Of a stretch of 64,000 nucleotides of DNA, positions 44,361-52,838 are shown piece after piece. Both the position numbers and the translations under genes were made by a program. Under the pieces are notes generated by a model. That model was not told where the DNA came from and did not search any database. It saw only the letters and a program-made list of their open reading frames with translations. Source of the stretch: an uncultured Candidatus Saccharibacteria bacterium (GTDB taxonomy: Bacteria; Patescibacteriota; Saccharimonadia; Saccharimonadales; Saccharimonadaceae); NCBI GenBank assembly GCA_946414465.1, contig CAMKOP010000001.1:1-64000 (forward strand). Direction: 5' to 3'. Numbering within the stretch: position 1 is the stretch's first letter; each line of letters begins with the position of its first letter.

Positions 44361-44660
44361 CTTAGTGATTTCAATCTCAGTGTATTTCTGGCGGTGACCA
44401 GTTTCTTTGTGAACGCGTTTTTTAGCTTTGTAGCGGATTACACGAATTTTATCGCCTTTCACTTCGGGCGTTTTGACTTTGGCTGAAACTTTTACGCCCT
44501 TTACTGTGGGAGTGCCGACTTTGGTTTGGTCGCCATCAATAACAAGTAAAGCGTCAAGTTCGAGCTCTTTGGTGCCTGCCGGGAGGAGGTCCACCCGTAG
44601 GGTCTCTTTCTCGGCGACGAGATATTGTTTCCCGCCAACCAAAATGACTGCTTTTTTCAT
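44352..44660 (-). CDS. rplU: 50S ribosomal protein L21
   Basis: 102 residues, normal length. KKAVILVGGKQYLVAEKETLRVD at the start and KRVHKETGHRQKYTEIEITKI at the end are typical. AAAGGAA precedes the ATG. The usual partner rpmA (L27) is not downstream; the place is taken by element B2, whose right arm contains the rplU stop codon. The gene therefore appears monocistronic. Confidence 0.97.
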   Translation of the reverse strand: MKKAVILVGGKQYLVAEKETLRVDLLPAGTKELELDALLVIDGDQTKVGTPTVKGVKVSAKVKTPEVKGDKIRVIRYKAKKRVHKETGHRQKYTEIEITKIG

Positions 44661-44708
44661 ATTATTCCTTTGTTAATCTGTATTATTGTAGCATATTTTT
44701 TAGAATTT

Positions 44709-44738
44709 GAAAAGACCCCAGATTGCTGGGGTCTTTTC
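44709..44738. terminator. Terminator after the LPNTG surface protein gene
   Basis: Perfect 12-bp stem GAAAAGACCCCA/TGGGGTCTTTTC with a 6-nt loop, 14 nt beyond the stop of the gene at 44752-45873 (minus). A- and T-tracts on both sides. Confidence 0.88.
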
Positions 44739-44751
44739 GTGAGCGAGTTAG

Positions 44752-45873
44752 CTATTTCTCTTTAGTAGTTTTAGCTTCTTTTTTTGCTGGCTCGCTTTTA
44801 GTTGCGCTATCAGCTTTGATAGTACTATCCGCTTTGGTTGAATCCTTGCCTTTGACTGTGCTTTCAGCGGTTTTCAAGGTTTTCTTAGTCCTGTATAGAT
44901 AGTAACCACCGCCGCCGATACCTGCAATGATTATTATGGCCATGATTATTTCCAGCGGGCCAGTGTTTGGAAGTTCTTGACAACCTTCCATTTCGGGGTT
45001 GGTTTTACAATTTTTCTCTTGGCATTCAGGTGCATCTGGGTTAGTGGTACAGTCAGGTTGTTTACATTCTGGAAGATCTGGGTTAGTGGTGCAGTCAGGT
45101 TGTTTACATTCTGGAAGATCTGGGTTAGTTTCGCAATCTGGGTTCTTGCATTCTGGAAGATCTGGGTTAGTGGTACAGTCTTCCTTAGTCTGCTCAGCCA
45201 CGATAGTATAAGTAATATATCCAGAATACTCTGCACAACCTGGAATAGTACCAGCTAGTTTGTTGAATCCAATTGGAGTACCTTCTTCACTAAATAGTGC
45301 CGTTGGCAAAATTGATCCATTTGCTGCGCCGTCGTTATGAATAACCGCGGAAGCTGCCTTAAATCTCAATATAACATTATCAGACTTAGTAGTAAGATAT
45401 GCTTCGTCCCAAACTTTACCAGTTTGAGCATCATTGGGTTTTTCTGGGGTGACATAACTCCATGAGATAATCCCGCTGACCATGCCACGGTCACCTGGTT
45501 TCAATGTAGTAGGATAGCCTGATGATACTCTGGTGTTAGTAGCCATGCCATAGCCATCTTTATTGGTATTAGACGCGGCATCGTTGTGATAGTATACATA
45601 TACTTCATATTCTTTGCCTGGAACTACCTCAATCTCGTCACGATATGGCTCCGTTGAGCCAACTTCACCAACCCTCACGAAATTACGCTCATCGCCAACA
45701 GCTACGTTGTTGGTGATGGAGTTGAAAGTTGCATATGGAGCTGGAGACTCGTTGGTGTAAGTCGTTCGTTCTGGGCCCCACGCTAAGGCTGTTCCGGCAA
45801 AATTCCCTGCAAGTAATGTCGCAATAGCACAGGCCTTAATTACTAGATGTTTTGTGGATTTTATTTTCCTCAT
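44752..45873 (-). CDS. LPNTG-anchored surface protein with Cys-rich repeats
   Basis: 373 residues from the ATG at 45873, which has AGGAGG 6 nt upstream; a longer frame runs back into the upstream gene and is rejected. Signal peptide (1-32, ending GTALA), a beta-rich ectodomain (about 33-240), then five 14-residue repeats of the PDCTTNPDLPECKQ type with two Cys each, LPNTG, a membrane helix and a basic residue pair. This is a full sortase signal except that the tail is unusually long (about 45 residues, Lys/Thr/Ala-rich) instead of a few residues. No sortase gene is in the window. It is last of a three-gene operon. Confidence 0.88.
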   Translation of the reverse strand: MRKIKSTKHLVIKACAIATLLAGNFAGTALAWGPERTTYTNESPAPYATFNSITNNVAVGDERNFVRVGEVGSTEPYRDEIEVVPGKEYEVYVYYHNDAASNTNKDGYGMATNTRVSSGYPTTLKPGDRGMVSGIISWSYVTPEKPNDAQTGKVWDEAYLTTKSDNVILRFKAASAVIHNDGAANGSILPTALFSEEGTPIGFNKLAGTIPGCAEYSGYITYTIVAEQTKEDCTTNPDLPECKNPDCETNPDLPECKQPDCTTNPDLPECKQPDCTTNPDAPECQEKNCKTNPEMEGCQELPNTGPLEIIMAIIIIAGIGGGGYYLYRTKKTLKTAESTVKGKDSTKADSTIKADSATKSEPAKKEAKTTKEK

Positions 45874-45883
45874 ATTTCCTCCT

Positions 45884-47392
45884 TTAAAACTTCCCATTTT
45901 CAAATGCATCTGCACGTTCTTTAGCGCTATCGTCAGCATGTGATGTAGATTCGGCATCATTCTTTTTAGTCTGAGCACTATCGTCAACTTCAGCTTGTTT
46001 AGCTTTTTCAGCTGATGAACCGGCCGTATCGCCCTTACTTACTTGTTCGTGCGCCTCTTGAACTGGCTTCTTTGCTTGTTCTTCTGTTGTTTTTGGAGTT
46101 TTTGATTCATCAAGTTTTTGTTGATCTACACGAGGTCCCGCATTCTTCTTCTCTGCGTCAGTGTTTTTTGGTTGGAGTTTGTCTGGTGGGTTATCTGGTG
46201 GATTGTCTGGTGGGTTATCTGGTGGATTGTCTGGTGGGTTATCTGGTGGATTGTCTGGTGGGTTATCTGGTGAAGGAATAGTCGGCATGCCGTCATAAGC
46301 GGGTGAACCTAATGGTGTGACAACTTGCATACATTTATCATAACCAATGATAACACCCGATTCATTATACTTCGGTGACATTTTAACTACCATCGTAGAG
46401 TTATATTCATTTCCATTTTGGTCTAACCAATAGAATTCTGTAACTTCTAGATTCTGTTCATTGGTTGTACATTTTACGAGTTCCATATTCCCATGCACAA
46501 TGTTGCCATTTTCATCTTTTTGGCGCATATAAGCATTATCGTATTGCCCATTCAAAGTGACTCTTCTGGTAAATGCTTGGTCTATAGTGCTATTAAAATC
46601 CTTCTGAACAGCCTCGTATTCTTCATCGCTGAGACTCTCGAGCCTCTTTTCAGTCTCAAGAATATTAAGGCCCTTGAAACCGTCTGGTTTAAGTTCGTCT
46701 GGTAGATTTGCGAGATAATCGGCGAACGATTCAACTTGATTTTCAGCAGTGTATTTGATCATTTCGCATTCATTGTTATCACAAACCTCGGCAACTTCTT
46801 CGGCGTTAGCAAAATTGTATGGACCGTCCTTTTTCTCTGATTCCCACATGCCTTTTTCGCCGTATCCATCTTGAATGCCGATTTTTTCATTTTCAACTGA
46901 TTGCTCTGTACGAACTTGATCATTGTCAGGTGCAGCTGAAGCATTTTGCATGTTTGCACCAAAATAACCGATAATACCACCAGCTGCAATTGAAACCGCA
47001 AGCAATGCTGCCATGGCTTTCTTACTGATGAAATCTTTGGCTTGAGGATCTTGTTTTGTTTTTTCGGCTGTAGCCCTGGCAGCTTCTTTACTGACTGTTT
47101 CATGGGCAGAATTAGACACTTCGGCAGATGCGGCATCTGTTGATTGTGGGTTTGAAACCAAAGCTGCCCGCATCGCTAATATTTCTTGCTTAGCTCTCTC
47201 CAATTCCTCTGGGCTAAGTTTGCTAACATCAAAATTATTGAATTCTTCCCTGCTCATGCCCTTGAAAATTGGAGCATTGGATTTGTTTTGTTCAGCGAAA
47301 GCCTCGCTGACTTTTTGGCCACGTGCTTTAATGCTAGCCGCATCTTCGCCGGAAGATTCAACTGAAGATGTAAAAGATTCTGGATTAGGCAT
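45884..47392 (-). CDS. Single-pass membrane protein with DNPP repeats
   Basis: 502 residues, no known domain. Cytoplasmic N-terminal part (1-120) with a helical motif FKGMSREEFNNFDVSKLSPEELERAK, one membrane helix (about 126-147), an outside domain (about 150-380) with two possible Cys pairs, eight tandem DNPP units (a 12-bp DNA repeat alternating two spellings), and a long polar tail (about 415-502). AGGAGG precedes the ATG. The first 8 nt overlap the DUF5663-like gene and the LPNTG gene follows 10 nt after the stop. It may form a surface or envelope complex with the LPNTG protein. The DNPP number may vary by slippage. Confidence 0.78.
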   Translation of the reverse strand: MPNPESFTSSVESSGEDAASIKARGQKVSEAFAEQNKSNAPIFKGMSREEFNNFDVSKLSPEELERAKQEILAMRAALVSNPQSTDAASAEVSNSAHETVSKEAARATAEKTKQDPQAKDFISKKAMAALLAVSIAAGGIIGYFGANMQNASAAPDNDQVRTEQSVENEKIGIQDGYGEKGMWESEKKDGPYNFANAEEVAEVCDNNECEMIKYTAENQVESFADYLANLPDELKPDGFKGLNILETEKRLESLSDEEYEAVQKDFNSTIDQAFTRRVTLNGQYDNAYMRQKDENGNIVHGNMELVKCTTNEQNLEVTEFYWLDQNGNEYNSTMVVKMSPKYNESGVIIGYDKCMQVVTPLGSPAYDGMPTIPSPDNPPDNPPDNPPDNPPDNPPDNPPDNPPDKLQPKNTDAEKKNAGPRVDQQKLDESKTPKTTEEQAKKPVQEAHEQVSKGDTAGSSAEKAKQAEVDDSAQTKKNDAESTSHADDSAKERADAFENGKF

Positions 47393-47717
47393 TTTGACCT
47401 CCTGCTAGAAATTCTTCACCAAATGAGTTCATAGTATCGGTGATTGTTCGCTCAACGTCTAGACCGATTTTATTGAAGAAACTTTCAAAATCACTTTCTC
47501 CGGCATCGTTGCGATCGAGCAATTGATTAAATTCTGTGTTTTGTTCATCGGTAAGGCTACCGAAGATGGCTAGACCAATCCTATCGTCAAGTGACTTAAT
47601 TGATTCTTCCCTGAGACTGTTAAGCTCCTCGGGAGTATTGACTGGTAAAGCCTTTTTTTTGATAAGTTCATCGACAAACTTGCCCAGTGTTTCTCGATCT
47701 ATGAGGTAGTTATCCAT
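47385..47717 (-). CDS. DUF5663-like small acidic protein
   Basis: 110 residues, mostly helical and acidic. The pattern LTDEQNTEFNQLLD...FFNKIGLDVERTI resembles the CPR family DUF5663; the match is from memory of the pattern and moderate. No signal peptide. TACAAT ends 9 nt before the ATG, so the transcript is nearly leaderless. It heads the operon with the DNPP protein and LPNTG protein. Function unknown. Confidence 0.68.
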   Translation of the reverse strand: MDNYLIDRETLGKFVDELIKKKALPVNTPEELNSLREESIKSLDDRIGLAIFGSLTDEQNTEFNQLLDRNDAGESDFESFFNKIGLDVERTITDTMNSFGEEFLAGGQNA

Positions 47718-47820
47718 AGCTTTTAGATTGTATTATTTTATTGTTAGACCTTTCTGATTGTAGTTTAACATAAGCTACTTAGCCAGTCAACTCTTTTATG
47801 ATAATTTCTTCTTGGTATTA

Positions 47821-47847
47821 AAAAACCGAACACAGTGTTCGGTTTTT
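47821..47847. terminator. Bidirectional terminator
   Basis: Stem AAAAACCGAACAC/GTGTTCGGTTTTT with a one-base centre. It lies between the operon start at 47717 and the small gene ending at 48028, and probably ends the latter. The rest of 47718-48027 shows no gene. Confidence 0.85.
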
Positions 47848-48027
47848 AAGGTAATTTATGACTTAGATTATGCTGGTTAGCAAGATTGCTAACTCATAAA
47901 CTGTTTGAAAGTTATTGATGTTTAATGGGCTATATCTTACATTGGACATCCTTTCTATTAAGGTTGATATTTTGGTACTCATTTATTAATGAACTCCTAT
48001 TCTGGAAAACTGTTTATTTTGATCAGG

Positions 48028-48240
48028 TTAAGCCGATAGTTTTTCTTGGACTTTATCCCAATCTACCATGTTTCTAATCGCTAGCTTGATGGGGGATTTT
48101 TTGATCCTGGCGATAGTAGCCTTTTTGACTTCGCTAGGAGAGATGTAGGTGCCTTCTTCTTGATATGGCTCGTAATCTATATCATCCTTCCATTCAGAGT
48201 CGATTACTTTTTTTGGTAGTTTGATGGTAGTAGTGTCCAT
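48028..48240 (-). CDS. Small protein, possibly antitoxin-like
   Basis: 70 residues. It begins DTTTIKLPKKVIDSEW and ends KLAIRNMVDWDKVQEKL; a short N-terminal beta strand followed by helices is the shape of some ribbon-helix-helix or AbrB-like antitoxins, but no toxin gene is beside it. It has AAGGAAAA before the ATG and its own consensus promoter (48319-48347). I would not assign a function. Confidence 0.6.
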   Translation of the reverse strand: MDTTTIKLPKKVIDSEWKDDIDYEPYQEEGTYISPSEVKKATIARIKKSPIKLAIRNMVDWDKVQEKLSA

Positions 48241-48318
48241 TCTTGTTTTCCTTTTTTGTTTTATATTGTTTTTATTTTTGTTTGTTAGAATTTTTATTTT
48301 ATTTTCTAACTTGTTTTA

Positions 48319-48347
48319 AGTGTAGCACACTTTTTTGATTTTGTCAA
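48319..48347 (-). promoter_or_regulatory. Promoter of the 70-residue protein gene
   Basis: On the minus strand TTGACA (48342-48347) and TACACT (48319-48324) with a 17-nt spacer, about 70 nt before the ATG. The spacer and flanks are AT-rich. Confidence 0.65.
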
Positions 48348-48402
48348 TAGTGTTTATGCTAAAAAATGATGGATTTGTCAAATAAACAGAGGAGAAACCT
48401 AA

Positions 48403-48603
48403 TAAAAATAAGCTTATTTTCGTTCGCGCTTGGCTCACGCCATGTTAATTTTCATAACATTTCACTCAATCCTCGTCTCGATTAAGTTGCTAGCTCACTC
48501 GGCCTAAAGGCCTCGTTCGGCAACTTTACTCGTCTCGGATGAGGAAAAGTTGTAAAAATTAACTGGGTTCGTCAAATGCTCACTCAAATTAAACTTATTT
48601 TTA
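48403..48603. repeat. Palindromic element B3 at the 3' end of ileS
   Basis: Same orientation and core as B2 (TTCGTTCGCGCTTGGCTCACG, CTCACTCGGCCTAAAGGCC, GTCAAATGCTCACTC). The middle GGCCTAAAGGCC differs from B2 GGCCTGAAGGCC in the loop only. Outer arms TAAAAATAAGCTTATTTT (48403-48420) and AAATTAAACTTATTTTTA (48586-48603) pair imperfectly; the right arm contains the ileS stop codon (TAA, 48601-48603). Confidence 0.85.
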
Positions 48604-51600
48604 TAATTTTTCCAGAGATATTTTGATGGTTTCGCCGTTGATTTTGGCGGTTTCGGTGTGGGAGAGGCCGCCGTCTTTGGCGAGTTCGGTAGTGCCAGTT
48701 TCAGTTTTGATGAGTTCTTCGTAGTCTTTTGGTAAATCACATGACAAGAATAGCTTTATTTGGTCATCTACGCTTAATTTAGCATGCTTACGGGCTGCTT
48801 GAATAGCACGAATGATTTCACGCGCTCTCCCCTCTTCTAGGAGTTCTGGAGTTAGAGTTTTATCCAGTACTAGTTCTTTGCCGTTTTCTACTGATTTTAC
48901 ATTTACTTCGTCAGCGATGATTTTTTCGTAGAAGTCATCAAGCTTATCACCGTCGTAAACGAGTTTGGATAGTGGTTGGCGAATTTTGATCTGGTCTTCT
49001 GTCTCAGATTTTTGCATACGAAGTGCTAAAGCGTCAGTAATAATTTGACGCGTGCGCGACATGTTATCCAGAATATCTGTATCAATATTGCCGACCTCAG
49101 GCCAATCTAATAAGTGAACTGAGTCGGTATTGCCAGTTATTTTCTGATATAATTCTTCGGCTAGAAACGGCGTAAATGGTGCAAGAAGCTTAGATAGATA
49201 TACTAGAACATAATAAAGCGTTGCAAAGGCTTGTTTTTTGTCTTCTACGTTATCGTTTTTGCTGAAACGGCGGCGAGAACGACGGACGAACCAGTTACTC
49301 ATGTCATCCACAAACAGTAAAACGCCGTCTAGGGCCTTTGGAATGTTGTATTCTTTCATCCCTTCGGTGATTTCGTCACGTAGCTGATAAAGGCGAGAGG
49401 TGATCCATATATCTAATGGGTTTGGCGAGAATACATCTTTCTCGGAACGCTCCCTCGCTCCCGTCGTCACGGGGCTCGGTCGCTCCGTAATCGCCCCGTC
49501 GGCGATTATGCTCCTCGAAAGAGTATTCTTTGCCAAATCTTCAGAATCGATACCCTCGACTTCAGCATAGGTTGTGAAGAAGTCGTAGACGTTCCAAATC
49601 ATAGCAAGTTTGCGATTAACGTCAGAGACGTCTTTATCAAGAAGGGCGAAATCTTCGCCAGAAAGGACTGGAGAGCTGAGTAGGAGAAAGCGGAGAGCGT
49701 CGGCAGAGTATTGGTCCATTAGTTCGTTCGGATCGGTATAGTTACCTAGGGATTTGCTCATTTTGCGGCCGTCATTCCCTGCTAGAGTACCAGTGGTGAT
49801 CACATTTTTGTAAGCGTTTTTAGCACCTTTTTTGGCTTTGTTGCCAAATGCACCGATACTAGCCAGAGCTGTATTGACGGTGTGAACATAATAGAACCAG
49901 GCGCGGACCTGACCAACGTATTCTACAATGAAATCAGCTGGATAATTGGCTTCAAATTTTTCTTTATTCTCAAACGGATAGTGAAGCTGAGCGAAAGGCA
50001 TAGAACCAGATTCAAACCAGCAATCTAATACCTTTTCAATACGAGTAAAATGCTCGCCATCGATATCAAATTCAATCTCATCTACCCATGGACGATGGTA
50101 ATCTTCGAGTTCTTTACCAGATAGCTTCTTTAATTCTTGGTAGGAGCCGACTACTTTGACCGAACCTTTGTCGCCTTTCCAGACAGGCATAGCGGTGGCC
50201 CAAAAACGATCACGTGATAAGTTCCAGTCAGGGGCAGCTTCGATGTTTTTGGCAAAACGACCGTGCTTTAAGTAGGTTGGGAACCAATTGATGTTTTCAT
50301 TTTCGTCTAGCATCATCTGTTTTTGACCTTCTACATCAAAGAACCAAGATGGAAATGCACGGTACATAATGCGTTCTTTGGAACGAGGGTTAAATGGGTA
50401 TTCGTGCTGAATATACTCAATCTTGTAGATGATTCCCTTTTCTTCTAGGCATTTGGCGATGAATTTGTTGCCAGCCCAAATCTGAATACCGTGTTCATCG
50501 GTGTCGCGGACACCGAGAGCGTGCAATTCTTCAGCCATTTCGGGTAAATAATAGCCGTTTTCGTCGAGGCAGTCGACAAAGTCGAGTTCGTATTTATCCA
50601 TCAGAGTATAGTCGTCTTCGCCATAGGCGGGAGCACAGTGGACGATGCCGGTACCATCTTCGGCGGAAACGAAGTCGCCAGCGACGACAGTATAAGTATC
50701 CTTGCGGGTAACCGTGCCCTTGTCGCCACGCAGGCCCAAATCATAGAGACCATCGGCAACTTTAATGATTGGCTCGTAGTGTTTGCCAATTAAGGCTTTG
50801 CCTTTGAAGGCTTTTGATGGCTTTTGGCCTTCGAAGAGAATCTTACCGCGCTCTAGAGCGACGATATATTTTTCTCCGTCGACATTATAAATGCCGTAGT
50901 CAAGTTTAGGATTGACTGCGAGACACATATTGCCCGGTAAAGTCCAAGGAGTAGTAGTCCAGGCAAGTAGATAGGCATTTTCCGATTTGAATTTGACGTA
51001 TGCTGACGGGTCGGTAACAGTTTGGTAGGCGTCGTTATCCATCGTGACTTCGGCCTTGGATACTGGGGTAGCAAATTTTGTGTCATACATCAAAACTTTG
51101 CGGCCCTCGTAAATTTTGCCAGCCTCATAGAGCTGTTTAAAAGCCCACCAAACAGATTCCATGAAGTCTTTGTTCATCGTGCGGTAACAATTATCAAAAT
51201 CTACCCAGCGGCCGACGCGGTCGATGGTAGCGCGCCAGGTTTCGGAGTTGGCGACCATGGATTCACGAGCCTTAGTGATATAATCCTCAAGAGACCATTT
51301 AGTACCAATATCGCGACGATCGGTGATGCCAAGTTGCTTCTCAACGAAGTTCTCGGCAGGGAGGCCGTGACAATCCCAACCCCAACGACGTTCGACACGG
51401 TAGCCATTCATAGTCCAGAAGCGCGGAACGGCATCTTTAACAATAGAGCTAAGAAGGGTGCCATGATGCGGGTTACCGGTAATAAAGGGAGGTCCATCAT
51501 AAAAAACATATGATTTATCAATCGGTCGGTTTTCGACTGATTTTTCAAAGGTTTTGTTTTTCTTCCACCAATCAGTGATGGCTTTTTCGTATTCTACGGC

Positions 51601-51630
51601 TCTACGCCTATCTCCAGCTCTATATTTCAT
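48601..51630 (-). CDS. ileS: Isoleucyl-tRNA synthetase with an in-frame palindromic insert
   Basis: 1009 residues from the ATG at 51630, 7 nt after TATAAT; a 66-codon upstream extension is rejected because it runs through the promoter and mscS. HIGH motif form PHHG (54-57), WGWDCHGLP, the CP1 editing domain, KMSKS (about 622-626) and an anticodon-binding domain. About 39 residues (roughly 698-737) between the KMSKS region and the anticodon domain are encoded by element D2, including SPVTTGARERSEK. The catalytic motifs are intact. The leaderless start rules out a T-box leader. The stop is inside element B3. Confidence 0.95.
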   Translation of the reverse strand: MKYRAGDRRRAVEYEKAITDWWKKNKTFEKSVENRPIDKSYVFYDGPPFITGNPHHGTLLSSIVKDAVPRFWTMNGYRVERRWGWDCHGLPAENFVEKQLGITDRRDIGTKWSLEDYITKARESMVANSETWRATIDRVGRWVDFDNCYRTMNKDFMESVWWAFKQLYEAGKIYEGRKVLMYDTKFATPVSKAEVTMDNDAYQTVTDPSAYVKFKSENAYLLAWTTTPWTLPGNMCLAVNPKLDYGIYNVDGEKYIVALERGKILFEGQKPSKAFKGKALIGKHYEPIIKVADGLYDLGLRGDKGTVTRKDTYTVVAGDFVSAEDGTGIVHCAPAYGEDDYTLMDKYELDFVDCLDENGYYLPEMAEELHALGVRDTDEHGIQIWAGNKFIAKCLEEKGIIYKIEYIQHEYPFNPRSKERIMYRAFPSWFFDVEGQKQMMLDENENINWFPTYLKHGRFAKNIEAAPDWNLSRDRFWATAMPVWKGDKGSVKVVGSYQELKKLSGKELEDYHRPWVDEIEFDIDGEHFTRIEKVLDCWFESGSMPFAQLHYPFENKEKFEANYPADFIVEYVGQVRAWFYYVHTVNTALASIGAFGNKAKKGAKNAYKNVITTGTLAGNDGRKMSKSLGNYTDPNELMDQYSADALRFLLLSSPVLSGEDFALLDKDVSDVNRKLAMIWNVYDFFTTYAEVEGIDSEDLAKNTLSRSIIADGAITERPSPVTTGARERSEKDVFSPNPLDIWITSRLYQLRDEITEGMKEYNIPKALDGVLLFVDDMSNWFVRRSRRRFSKNDNVEDKKQAFATLYYVLVYLSKLLAPFTPFLAEELYQKITGNTDSVHLLDWPEVGNIDTDILDNMSRTRQIITDALALRMQKSETEDQIKIRQPLSKLVYDGDKLDDFYEKIIADEVNVKSVENGKELVLDKTLTPELLEEGRAREIIRAIQAARKHAKLSVDDQIKLFLSCDLPKDYEELIKTETGTTELAKDGGLSHTETAKINGETIKISLEKL
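49421..49537. repeat. In-frame palindromic element D2 inside ileS
   Basis: A 75-bp core (49442-49516, 25 codons) between arms 49421-49441 and 49517-49537 that pair over about 20 bp with one gap and two mismatches (left TTTGGCGAGAATACATCTTTC). Core blocks GATTACGGAGCG and CCCCGTGACGACGGG (minus) match D1 in miaA. Both D cores begin GAGG and end CCGA on the coding strand. The arms are unrelated between D1 and D2. Confidence 0.82.
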
Positions 51631-51643
51631 AGAGTATATTATA

Positions 51644-52444
51644 TCACTTCTTAGAGTGAACGTCGAGTTGAGGATATGGGATGTGGACTTTGTGCTGCTC
51701 CAAAGTAGTAACGATGGTACGAAGGGCTTGACGACGGACGCCGAGCTTGAGGGTTGGATCACAACTGATATAGACAAGATAATTGAGTGCGGAGTCGCCA
51801 ATACTAGTGAAACCATAAAGATTAACATCTGTTACATTGGCTTGTTTTTTGATTTTAGCAATAGCCTCTTTGAGTATTTTTTCAGATTTTTCAATGGTGA
51901 GTTCATACGGCATGGGAATTGTTAAATAAATATCACCAGAGACTACCTCAACTTGATCAATATTGCGATTGGCGATCGATACCACGTTCCCTGTCATAAT
52001 ATCTTTTATTTTGGTAGTACGTAGGCTAATAGAGAGGACCTGCCCTGTATTATCACCGAATTTAATAATGTCGCCAATTTCATAATAACCGTCAGTAACG
52101 ATATCGAAACCTCGAAAAATATCTTTCAGAGCATCTTGCAAGGCAAAGCCAATAATAATCGATGCGATGCCAACACCGGCAAGCATAGAAGTAACATCAA
52201 TGCCGTATATTTGAAGAACCATAAGTGTAGTAATGATAACAAGCACATAACCAATAATGCTTTTTAACATGCGTATAAAGGTTTTATTCTTTTTTTGAGA
52301 TAAGATTCTGGTGTTAGCTTTCTCTTTGCGAGTCAAAAAGCGTGACACAGCAAAGTAAATTAAGCCACTAAAAAGTACAACTATGAGCGACCAAATTCCT
52401 CTTTGAACCCAAACATTTTCGATAATATTTTTAATTGTATCCAT
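51644..52444 (-). CDS. mscS: Small-conductance mechanosensitive channel (MscS family)
   Basis: 266 residues. Three membrane helices (about 15-35, 58-80, 83-105); the pore helix continues into GFALQDALKDIFRGFDI and the beta domain GDIIKFGDNTGQVLSISLRTTKIKD. The family releases solutes under osmotic downshock as a heptamer. TATAAT ends 6 nt before the ATG (leaderless). It ends 13 nt before ileS start, whose own promoter overlaps this gene's end. Confidence 0.94.
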   Translation of the reverse strand: MDTIKNIIENVWVQRGIWSLIVVLFSGLIYFAVSRFLTRKEKANTRILSQKKNKTFIRMLKSIIGYVLVIITTLMVLQIYGIDVTSMLAGVGIASIIIGFALQDALKDIFRGFDIVTDGYYEIGDIIKFGDNTGQVLSISLRTTKIKDIMTGNVVSIANRNIDQVEVVSGDIYLTIPMPYELTIEKSEKILKEAIAKIKKQANVTDVNLYGFTSIGDSALNYLVYISCDPTLKLGVRRQALRTIVTTLEQHKVHIPYPQLDVHSKK

Positions 52445-52451
52445 AAGCTTA

Positions 52452-52706
52452 TTATATCATATAGTATAGTACGTCATTCATGAGAGGCAGGTTGCGCCCG
52501 CTCCAAATAGCGCGGATGGAACCGTCGTTGCCGAGAGCAAGAATGGTGGGATATTCGACAATATCATAGGTTTCGCAAAAACTGGGGTTTTTGTCGGGGT
52601 CCATGGTTTCGATTTCGCGGCCAGTTTGACGACGTAGATTTTCAATCCATTCTTCGACAGACCTTGTATAATCTTGCTTATCTCTATAAACACAAACTAC
52701 TCTCAT
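52452..52706 (-). CDS. Thioredoxin-fold protein without CxxC
   Basis: 84 residues. A thioredoxin/glutaredoxin-like layout with the cis-Pro loop IVEYPTILAL near residue 53, and R-x-x-Q/T helix EEWIENLRR. The active-site CxxC is missing (first strand is VVCVYRDKQDYTRS, with single Cys5), so redox function is doubtful. It sits between element C2/C3 upstream and mscS 7 nt downstream. The promoter is unclear because the palindromic repeats occupy its upstream region. Confidence 0.72.
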   Translation of the reverse strand: MRVVCVYRDKQDYTRSVEEWIENLRRQTGREIETMDPDKNPSFCETYDIVEYPTILALGNDGSIRAIWSGRNLPLMNDVLYYMI

Positions 52707-52715
52707 ATTGATTCC

Positions 52716-52733
52716 CTGACGGGTCCTGCCACC
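52716..52733. repeat. Fragment of a family C element
   Basis: CTGACGGGTCCTGCCACC matches the left end of C1 and C2 (CGGGTCCTGCCG). No right half follows before the complete copy C2 starts 15 bp later. Confidence 0.5.
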
Positions 52734-52747
52734 ACTTTAATATTTTC

Positions 52748-52829
52748 CCAGCGGGTCCTGCCGGGCCTTTTCCTCCCCCACGTCGCTAAAGCTCCGCGGG
52801 GGGCCCCCTCCAGGCCCGTCACCCGCTGG
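52748..52829. repeat. Palindromic element C2 between nrdR and a thioredoxin-fold gene
   Basis: CCAGCGGGT (52748-52756) pairs with ACCCGCTGG (52821-52829). GGGTCCTGCCGGGCC, CCTCCCCC and CCCCCTCCAGGCCCGTCACCC are shared with C1. The central loop differs (ACGTCGCTAAAGCTCCGC). The outer bases are CCA in C2 and GGG in C1, each with the matching complement on the other side. It lies 9 nt beyond the nrdR stop. Confidence 0.82.
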
Positions 52830-52838
52830 TGTAACGCT

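Noticed and set aside
45015..45200. CRISPR-like tandem repeats in the LPNTG protein gene
   Set aside because: The 42-bp units have no unique spacers and encode in-frame PDCTTNPDLPECKQ-type repeats.
46195..46270. Microsatellite or CRISPR-like array
   Set aside because: It is coding DNPP repeat DNA inside a long conserved-frame gene.
51631..51660. T-box leader before ileS (also considered for thrS)
   Set aside because: ileS is leaderless and the thrS upstream region is about 40 nt; neither can hold a T-box.
51631..51828. 66-codon N-terminal extension of ileS
   Set aside because: It overlaps mscS and contains the TATAAT box of ileS; IleRS normally starts near the block AGDRRRAVEYEKAI.
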